DNA of 23,850 nucleotides, taken from NCBI GenBank assembly GCA_046050145.1, contig JBJOQC010000034.1:1-23850 (forward strand). The letters are read 5' to 3'. The notes beneath the pieces were generated by a model. The model had not been told where the DNA came from and did no database searches. It saw nothing but the letters and a program-made list of their open reading frames with translations. Position numbers and translations under genes: made by a program. Position 1 is the first letter of the stretch, and each line of letters opens with the position of its first letter. This DNA comes from CAYZPE01 sp046050145. Lineage in GTDB: Bacteria > Patescibacteriota > Minisyncoccia > Phycocordibacterales > CAYZPE01. Below, one piece after another: positions 19,073-23,850 of the stretch.

Positions 19073-20413
19073 CTAACCCAGTGCTTCCTGTATGCGTTCC
19101 AACACTTCTTTCTTTCCGAGTATTCCTGCTAATGTAAATGGATCAGGAGACTTTTCCTTACCTGAGAGGGCAACACGAAGGGGCCAGAGCACATCACCCT
19201 TTCCCTCTTTTTCGGCATAAGGCCATATTTTTTCTTTTACAGTTTCTAGAGTGAAAGGTTGTTCTGGAATTTCATTGATAATTTTTTGCACATGCAATAA
19301 GTATTCAGAAGCTTTCTCTGGTGTACTTTTTTTCCAGACAAGACTCGCTTTTTCGTATGTTGGTTTTTTGAAGAAAAAATCCCAGTCCCCTTTCAGGAGA
19401 GAGTCTTTGACACCACTAAAGACATCTTCGCGCTCAATAAGAAGAGGTATGATATTTTTCCTCTGCTCCGGAGAAAGTTTTGAAAGTTCTGGAGAAAAAG
19501 AAACAATTATTTTTTCTAGCTCAGTAAAAGGAATTTTTTTAATATATTCTTTATTGATCCATCGGAGTTTCTCCTCATTAAAGACTGCCCCACCCTTTTG
19601 AACCTTATCAATACGAAATTCCTTTACAAAGTCTTCGAGACTTAAAAGCTCTCTCTCATCTCCAGGATTCCATCCAAGGAGACCAACAAAATTTATAACA
19701 GCTTCCTTTATAAAACCTTTTTCTCTGTAATATTTTAAAGAAACCTGTTCACCGTGTTTACGCTTTGAAAGTTTTGATCTGTCAGGTGCCAAGATGAGTG
19801 GAAGGTGTGCATATATAGGTCGTGGAGCACCTATGGCTTCCTGTATGAGAATTTGTCGAGGTGTATTTGATATACCATCTTCTCCTCGTATGACGTGAGT
19901 TACCCCTGCTTCAAAGTCATCAATAACTACAGCAAGGTGGTAAAGAGGTTCTGTGAGGCTTTTTGCAATTACAAAATCACCAAGTTCTGTGGTGTCAAAA
20001 GTGATATCTCCTCGAATAAGGTCGGAGAAGGTAATTTTTTTATTTGGATTTTTAAATCGTACAACTTCTGCACGATCTCCTTCTTTCTCTACTTTTTCTT
20101 TAGATATATATGCAGTACCCTGCTCAACCATCTTCTTAAGGTATGTTTCATAGACTGATCCGCGTTCACTTTGACGAACTACGGTTGTATTATCGTGTTT
20201 GAGGCCGAGCCATGCGAGTCCCTGTGTAATGTCGTCTTCATACTCTTTTGTTGACCGAGCTCTATCGGTGTCTTCCATACGAAGGATGAAATCACCTCCA
20301 TGCTGTTTTGCAAAGAGATAGTTAAAAAGAGCTGTGCGAACACTTCCAATATGCAAAAAACCCGTTGGAGACGGAGGAAAACGTGTAATGATTTTTTTAT
20401 TCCTGGAAGTCAT
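19073..20413 (-). CDS. gltX: Glutamyl-tRNA synthetase
   Basis: This class I enzyme charges tRNA-Glu and, in bacteria using GatCAB, often tRNA-Gln as well. Motifs are PPSPTGFLHIGSVRTALFNYLF (HIGH type at 21-24), the block HLAVVIDDFEAGVTHVIRGEDG, and KLSKR (214-218), the usual GluRS variant of KMSKS. Starting at the ATG at 20413 gives 446 residues. A TTG three codons earlier (20422) is possible but lies in the heptad repeat. A separate glnS is not in the window. It heads an operon with the M23 peptidase and two small membrane proteins. No promoter is clear in the repeat-filled upstream region. Confidence 0.96.
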   Translation of the reverse strand: MTSRNKKIITRFPPSPTGFLHIGSVRTALFNYLFAKQHGGDFILRMEDTDRARSTKEYEDDITQGLAWLGLKHDNTTVVRQSERGSVYETYLKKMVEQGTAYISKEKVEKEGDRAEVVRFKNPNKKITFSDLIRGDITFDTTELGDFVIAKSLTEPLYHLAVVIDDFEAGVTHVIRGEDGISNTPRQILIQEAIGAPRPIYAHLPLILAPDRSKLSKRKHGEQVSLKYYREKGFIKEAVINFVGLLGWNPGDERELLSLEDFVKEFRIDKVQKGGAVFNEEKLRWINKEYIKKIPFTELEKIIVSFSPELSKLSPEQRKNIIPLLIEREDVFSGVKDSLLKGDWDFFFKKPTYEKASLVWKKSTPEKASEYLLHVQKIINEIPEQPFTLETVKEKIWPYAEKEGKGDVLWPLRVALSGKEKSPDPFTLAGILGKKEVLERIQEALG

Positions 20414-20511
20414 AAAAAACAAATTTCAAAATCCAAATACCAAATTACAAATAAATTCTAAATAAAAATATCAAAATCTATAAGCTGATAGTGAGCAGCT
20501 TAAGATAGTTT
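20414..20511. repeat. Degenerate 7-base-period intergenic repeat, copy 7
   Basis: Fourteen heptads can be read from the base next to the gltX start codon. The first six are of the type AAATNCC (AAAATCC at 20428, AAATACC at 20435). The last five change to GCTGATA-like words (20484, 20498), so both word types seen elsewhere meet here in one phase. Confidence 0.6.
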
Positions 20512-20544
20512 CATTCTACTATTTTTTTAGTATATTCGTTAGTG

Positions 20545-20573
20545 TTGACATGCTCATTTAAATTTGTTATAAT
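20545..20573 (+). promoter_or_regulatory. Perfect consensus sigma70 promoter
   Basis: TTGACA (20545-20550), exactly 17 bases, TATAAT (20568-20573). The only fully consensus promoter in the window, driving the 80-residue gene with a leader of about 53 bases. Confidence 0.85.
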
Positions 20574-20632
20574 TAAAAAAGAGTGGCGAACGTAAGTAGT
20601 CATTGTTGAATCTATACTTGAAAGGTCTCTAA

Positions 20633-20875
20633 ATGCTTTATGCAACCATCAGAATGCGTAATGGCAATGCGTGTCCGCTGATCTACCAAGAGTCCCCGGA
20701 TACAATCGAGGTAGTTTTTAAAACTGATCGTGGTTTCGCTGCATTGATACGGAGAGTTATCAGGTACTGCCTCAACAATAACATTCCTTTCGATAGGAAT
20801 GAGCTTGGAAAGATTGCAAAAACCCCTCGAAAAATGGAGTCTGCTGATCTTTATTGGGACATGGATGACTTTTAG
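20633..20875 (+). CDS. Unrecognised 80-residue protein behind a consensus promoter
   Basis: The start is supported by AAAGG seven bases before the ATG. The protein (MLYATIRMRNGNACPLIYQE...) is small, soluble and has mixed charges: an N-terminal strand-like half with VVFKTDRGFAALIRR and an acidic end (ESADLYWDMDDF). Two cysteines (C14, C46) occur. No family is recognised. The perfect promoter and the following terminator indicate a strongly expressed single-gene unit, placed between gltX and the cell-wall cluster and pointing against both. Confidence 0.72.
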   Translation: MLYATIRMRNGNACPLIYQESPDTIEVVFKTDRGFAALIRRVIRYCLNNNIPFDRNELGKIAKTPRKMESADLYWDMDDF

Positions 20876-20907
20876 TAAGTTTTCCGAATATTAGTTTTTG
20901 CTTCAAG

Positions 20908-20934
20908 CCCTGCATGAAATGTGCAGGGTTTTTT
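20908..20934 (+). terminator. Terminator of the 80-residue gene
   Basis: CCCTGCA/TGCAGGG with a 7-base loop, followed by T6. Confidence 0.85.
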
Positions 20935-20938
20935 CTAT

Positions 20939-20966
20939 ATTCTAAATACCAATCTCTTAATTCTAG
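20939..20966. repeat. Degenerate 7-base-period intergenic repeat, copy 8
   Basis: Four heptads, ATTCTAA (20939), ATACCAA (20946), TCTCTTA (20953) and ATTCTAG (20960), between the terminator and the murG 3' hairpin. Confidence 0.4.
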
Positions 20967-20987
20967 TTTAATGCGAAGCATTAAACT
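20965..20987 (-). terminator. Hairpin directly after murG
   Basis: AGTTTAATGC/GCATTAAACT is a perfect 10-bp stem with a 3-base loop, starting at the base after the murG stop codon. There is no T tail on the minus strand, so it may protect the mRNA end or be a mobile palindrome rather than a classical terminator. Confidence 0.4.
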
Positions 20988-22124
20988 TTATTTCGTTCGT
21001 ATATCGTGTTCAAGGGCGATAGAAAGTATTTCTTCAGCTATTTTTTTAGCAGCGTCAGGTCGTGCAAATTTTCGCGCAGATTCTTGCATGCCTTTCAATA
21101 TATTTGGATCATGTATGATGCGTTCTATTTCAGATCGTAAGATTGCTTCACTAAAATTTTTTTCTTCAATAACTCGTGCAGCGCCAGTACGTGAGTACGC
21201 ATACGCATTTTTCCTTTGATGGTCACCATTTGAATCTGTGATAGGAATAAGGATGCTTGGTATGCCCCACTGTGCTATTTCAAAAATGGTTGATCCTGCA
21301 CGAGAGACTATAACGGAAGAAACACCTGCTGTCATTCTCATTGCAAGGTTGTTGAGGTAGTCAAAAGGTTTGTACCTATTCTTGAGAGGGTTTTTGTCGA
21401 GTATAACCTCAGAGATATTTTTTGTTTCAGTGAGGTTTTTCTTTCCAGTTTGATGAATGATTTGATATTTTTCAACAAGCTTAGGGAGCGCTTGCATAAG
21501 AACCTCATTTATAAGTCCAGAACCTAAGGATCCCCCAAGGAATGCTATGACAGGAACATTTTGCTCGAGATTAAGAAATTCATAAGCTCCTTGAGGAAGA
21601 ACCTCCTTTACTTCTTTTCGTATTGGATTTCCTGTGAAAGCAACTTTTTCTTTATTGAAAAAATGTGCTGTTTCTGGATATGAAACAGCTATTCGCTTTG
21701 CAAACTTTCCTGCCCAGCTATTTGCTCTTCCTGGTACAGTATCTGATTCGTGAATTACGACAGGGATACGAAGTATTCTTGCTGCAAAGAGTGGTGGAAA
21801 GCTTGGGTAACTTCCTTTACTAAAAATAACATCAGGATAAATTTTGAAGAGTGTCCAAAGAGATGTGAGTACTCCAAAAAAAGTTTTAAATATATCTAAG
21901 AAATTAAGTATTGAAAAATAGCGGCGCATTTTACCTGCAGAGCTTTTAACAAAAACAATATTGTTTTCATACAAAAGACCCTCATTGTAGGGTTCTGGTG
22001 CCATGTAGTAGAGCTTAACGTTGACGAGTTTGTGTATACGCGTCAATTCATTGAGTTCTTGTGCTACAGCTATGATTGGATAGAAATGACCTCCTGATCC
22101 ACCTCCTGTGAAAAGAATTTTCAT
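20988..22124 (-). CDS. murG: UDP-GlcNAc transferase MurG
   Basis: MurG adds GlcNAc to lipid I to make lipid II at the inner face of the membrane. The 378-residue protein has the GT-B fold blocks: GGGSGGH (7-13), the HESD segment (125-128) with PGRAN, GGSLGSG (198-204), SRAGSTIFE (274-282) for UDP-GlcNAc binding, and DHQRKNA (301-307). A hydrophobic patch near 70-95 probably contacts the membrane. It is the last gene of mraY - ftsW - murG, 11 bases after ftsW, with no Shine-Dalgarno. Confidence 0.95.
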   Translation of the reverse strand: MKILFTGGGSGGHFYPIIAVAQELNELTRIHKLVNVKLYYMAPEPYNEGLLYENNIVFVKSSAGKMRRYFSILNFLDIFKTFFGVLTSLWTLFKIYPDVIFSKGSYPSFPPLFAARILRIPVVIHESDTVPGRANSWAGKFAKRIAVSYPETAHFFNKEKVAFTGNPIRKEVKEVLPQGAYEFLNLEQNVPVIAFLGGSLGSGLINEVLMQALPKLVEKYQIIHQTGKKNLTETKNISEVILDKNPLKNRYKPFDYLNNLAMRMTAGVSSVIVSRAGSTIFEIAQWGIPSILIPITDSNGDHQRKNAYAYSRTGAARVIEEKNFSEAILRSEIERIIHDPNILKGMQESARKFARPDAAKKIAEEILSIALEHDIRTK

Positions 22125-22135
22125 TCAAGTATTTA

Positions 22136-23233
22136 TTATGACCGTGTTCGTTTAGATATATTGAGGACAATTCCCACCTCAGCAAGTGTAATAAAAAGCG
22201 CTGTTCCTCCATGACTCACAAACAGTAGTGGGATACCCATAAGAGGCAGTACACCAAGCATCGCCCCTATATTTACAAACGATTGCGATACAATAAGTAT
22301 AACAATTCCAAGCGAGAGTAGTCCACCAAAAGGATCTGTTGCTCGCACACTAATCATGAAGCCTCGTATGGTGAAAAATATAAATAAACATATAAGACCA
22401 ACGCTTCCTATAAAACCAAATTCTTCCGCCATCACAGCAAAAACGGAGTCACCTATTGGTTCAGGTAGAAAATTAAATTTTTGAACACTTTTTCCGAAAC
22501 CTCTTCCTGTTATTTCTCCGGACCCAATTGCAATGAGAGATTGTTGAATCTGATACCCTGCGCCAAGCGGATCTCGTGAAGGATCAAGATATGTAAGTAC
22601 ACGTTCCATAACGTACGGTCGGATAGTTGCAACAAGAAGAAGTCCAACAAATCCTGCACCAAGTAATAAAAATACATGCTTCCATTTCCCTCCTGCAGAA
22701 AAAAACATAGCAATTGCAGTAAGGGCTATGATCACGAGTGTGTCAGTGTCAGGTTGGGCTAGAAGTAGGACTGTAGGTATAAGCAGAATCAAAAAGAAAG
22801 GTGCAAGACCGCTCTCAAATGTAGTTACCTTTTCCTTGATACCAGAAAGCCAGGCAGCCATGTAAATAATAAAACCTATTTTTAAAATTTCTGATGTTTG
22901 AAATGATATAAAGCCAAGGTCGAGCCATCGCTTTGCTCCTCCATGTGTGATGCCAAGTCCGGGAATGAAAAGAAGGAGGTTTACAACAAGAGATAGAACA
23001 AAAATGAGGAGCGAGTACTTTCTCCAGAGTCTGTAGTCAGTTTTCCAAGTCACAAGACAAGCAATAATTCCTCCTATGAGTCCTAGGGTTATTTGGTTGA
23101 AAGTGACTTGAGAGAATTTTTCACTTCCGTCGGTCAGTAGTCCGAGAGATGCTGAACTAAAAATAAGAAAACCTCCAATAACAAGGGTTGCAACAATAAA
23201 TAAAAATGGTCTATCTGAATTTCCTGTTTTCAT
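22136..23233 (-). CDS. ftsW: Lipid II polymerase FtsW (SEDS family)
   Basis: SEDS proteins polymerise lipid II into glycan strands. The 365-residue protein is nearly all membrane spans (about ten). Family blocks are THGGAKRWLDLGFISFQTSEILKIG (96-120), QPDTDT (160-165), and LPEPIGDSVFAVMAEEFGFIG (256-276), where D262 is the expected catalytic aspartate. The sequence alone hardly separates FtsW from RodA; the position between mraY and murG makes FtsW the better name. It starts one base after the mraY stop codon. Confidence 0.92.
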   Translation of the reverse strand: MKTGNSDRPFLFIVATLVIGGFLIFSSASLGLLTDGSEKFSQVTFNQITLGLIGGIIACLVTWKTDYRLWRKYSLLIFVLSLVVNLLLFIPGLGITHGGAKRWLDLGFISFQTSEILKIGFIIYMAAWLSGIKEKVTTFESGLAPFFLILLIPTVLLLAQPDTDTLVIIALTAIAMFFSAGGKWKHVFLLLGAGFVGLLLVATIRPYVMERVLTYLDPSRDPLGAGYQIQQSLIAIGSGEITGRGFGKSVQKFNFLPEPIGDSVFAVMAEEFGFIGSVGLICLFIFFTIRGFMISVRATDPFGGLLSLGIVILIVSQSFVNIGAMLGVLPLMGIPLLFVSHGGTALFITLAEVGIVLNISKRTRS

Positions 23234-23234
23234 T

Positions 23235-23850
23235 TTATCCTATAAGTGCAAGAGCAAAACCAAGCATTGCAGATACCACACTTACTATCCAAAAACGCAT
23301 AGTTACTTTGTATGAAGGCCAGCCAAGAGCTTCAAAATGGTGATGAATTGGTGCAACGAGGAAGAATTTTTTACCTCTAAATTTCTTTGAAAATATTTGT
23401 ATGAGGTTTGATGTTGTTGTGACAACAAGTGGTAGTGCAATGATTGGAAGGACTAGTACTCCATATCCTCCACCAAGCTTATCGGTCATAAAGGCAACAA
23501 CTGCAAGGGTGATGGTGAGTGCCATTGATCCTGTCTCTGACATGTAAAAGCGTGCTGGAGGTATGTTGAACCATAGGAAAGCAAGGATAGCTCCTGTGAT
23601 TGTGATGCAAAAGGCCGCAAGGTTTATTTGTTGCTGATAAAAAGCAATACCTGCGTATGCAGTGAACATGCTCGCAAAGATTCCTCCTGCAAGACCGTCT
23701 ATGCCATCGATCACTCCTCCTGAATAAATAAATATGGTTACAAGTGCAAAAAATATTGGGAACAGTACTCCAAGATATAATTCCCCTCCAGGAAGTCCTA
23801 TGGACACAATATCAAGCTTGTAGAAAAACCAGAGTCCGCATGCAAGTCCA
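23235..23850 (-). CDS. mraY: Phospho-MurNAc-pentapeptide transferase MraY (5' end outside window)
   Basis: MraY transfers phospho-MurNAc-pentapeptide to undecaprenyl phosphate to make lipid I. The frame stays open to the right edge of the window, so the N-terminal part is missing. The GTG at 23807 is internal, not the start. Visible blocks are GGVIDGIDGLAGG, the usual nucleotide-binding aspartate region, and FFLVAPIHHHFEALGWPSYKVTMRFW with the conserved HHH. The familiar NAVNLTDGLDGL reads YSGGVIDGIDGL here, a variation in the first half. At least six membrane spans are visible. It is the first gene in the window of the mraY - ftsW - murG cluster. Confidence 0.93.
   Translation of the reverse strand, partial: GLACGLWFFYKLDIVSIGLPGGELYLGVLFPIFFALVTIFIYSGGVIDGIDGLAGGIFASMFTAYAGIAFYQQQINLAAFCITITGAILAFLWFNIPPARFYMSETGSMALTITLAVVAFMTDKLGGGYGVLVLPIIALPLVVTTTSNLIQIFSKKFRGKKFFLVAPIHHHFEALGWPSYKVTMRFWIVSVVSAMLGFALALIG

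Noticed and set aside
1..23850. CRISPR array, insertion sequence, prophage, restriction or toxin-antitoxin system
   Set aside because: No evenly spaced long direct repeats, transposase, integrase, methyltransferase or recognisable toxin-antitoxin pair was seen.
1..23850. Alternative genetic code with TGA read as glycine
   Set aside because: Genes here are complete without internal TGA, and TGA serves as the stop of the 175-residue gene.

Overview
The window looks like a chromosomal segment of a Candidate Phyla Radiation (Patescibacteria) bacterium, most likely a Parcubacteria-type lineage. This is inferred from the compact AT-rich layout, the many tiny membrane or unrecognised proteins, and housekeeping genes preceded by a -10 box almost touching the ATG. 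Ribosomal protein L9 is present; L9 is reported missing from Microgenomates and WWE3, which argues against those groups. The standard code with TGA as stop fits. I see no tRNA, rRNA, CRISPR array, transposase or phage gene.

Left part (1-5250): yqeY (minus), rmuC and rplU (plus), then a minus-strand replication/repair operon dnaB - unrecognised 194-residue protein - recR. The rmuC-rplU gap holds stacked hairpins that could be a small RNA. A two-frame micro-gene (5066-5216) lies between dnaB and cysS.

Middle (5250-14970): cysS, an SD-started 89-residue protein, divergent corA and ctpA, divergent 92-residue protein and rplI, a GC-rich 175-residue unknown, rpmA, a membrane-anchored Ada-like protein, a DnaQ-like exonuclease, trhO, and a metallo-hydrolase followed by a nucleotidyltransferase/APS-kinase fusion.

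Accessory stretch (14970-17260): short, mostly independent units, each with its own promoter and terminator: a 187-residue unknown, a GC-rich structured segment with a 56-residue membrane protein ending in mutually exclusive hairpins, a secreted lytic-transglycosylase-like protein behind a strong promoter and a structured leader, and a 71-residue protein with eight cysteines.

Right part (17260-23850, mostly minus): gltX - M23 peptidase - two micro membrane proteins; an unknown 80-residue gene behind a perfect consensus promoter; then the cell-wall cluster mraY(partial) - ftsW - murG.

Two themes cut across the genes. First, housekeeping genes mostly look leaderless, while several small unknown genes have strong Shine-Dalgarno sites, longer leaders and terminators. 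Second, many intergenic gaps are filled by degenerate repeats with a clear 7-base period, often running from a stop codon to the next start. All calls come from reading the sequence; no database search was possible.
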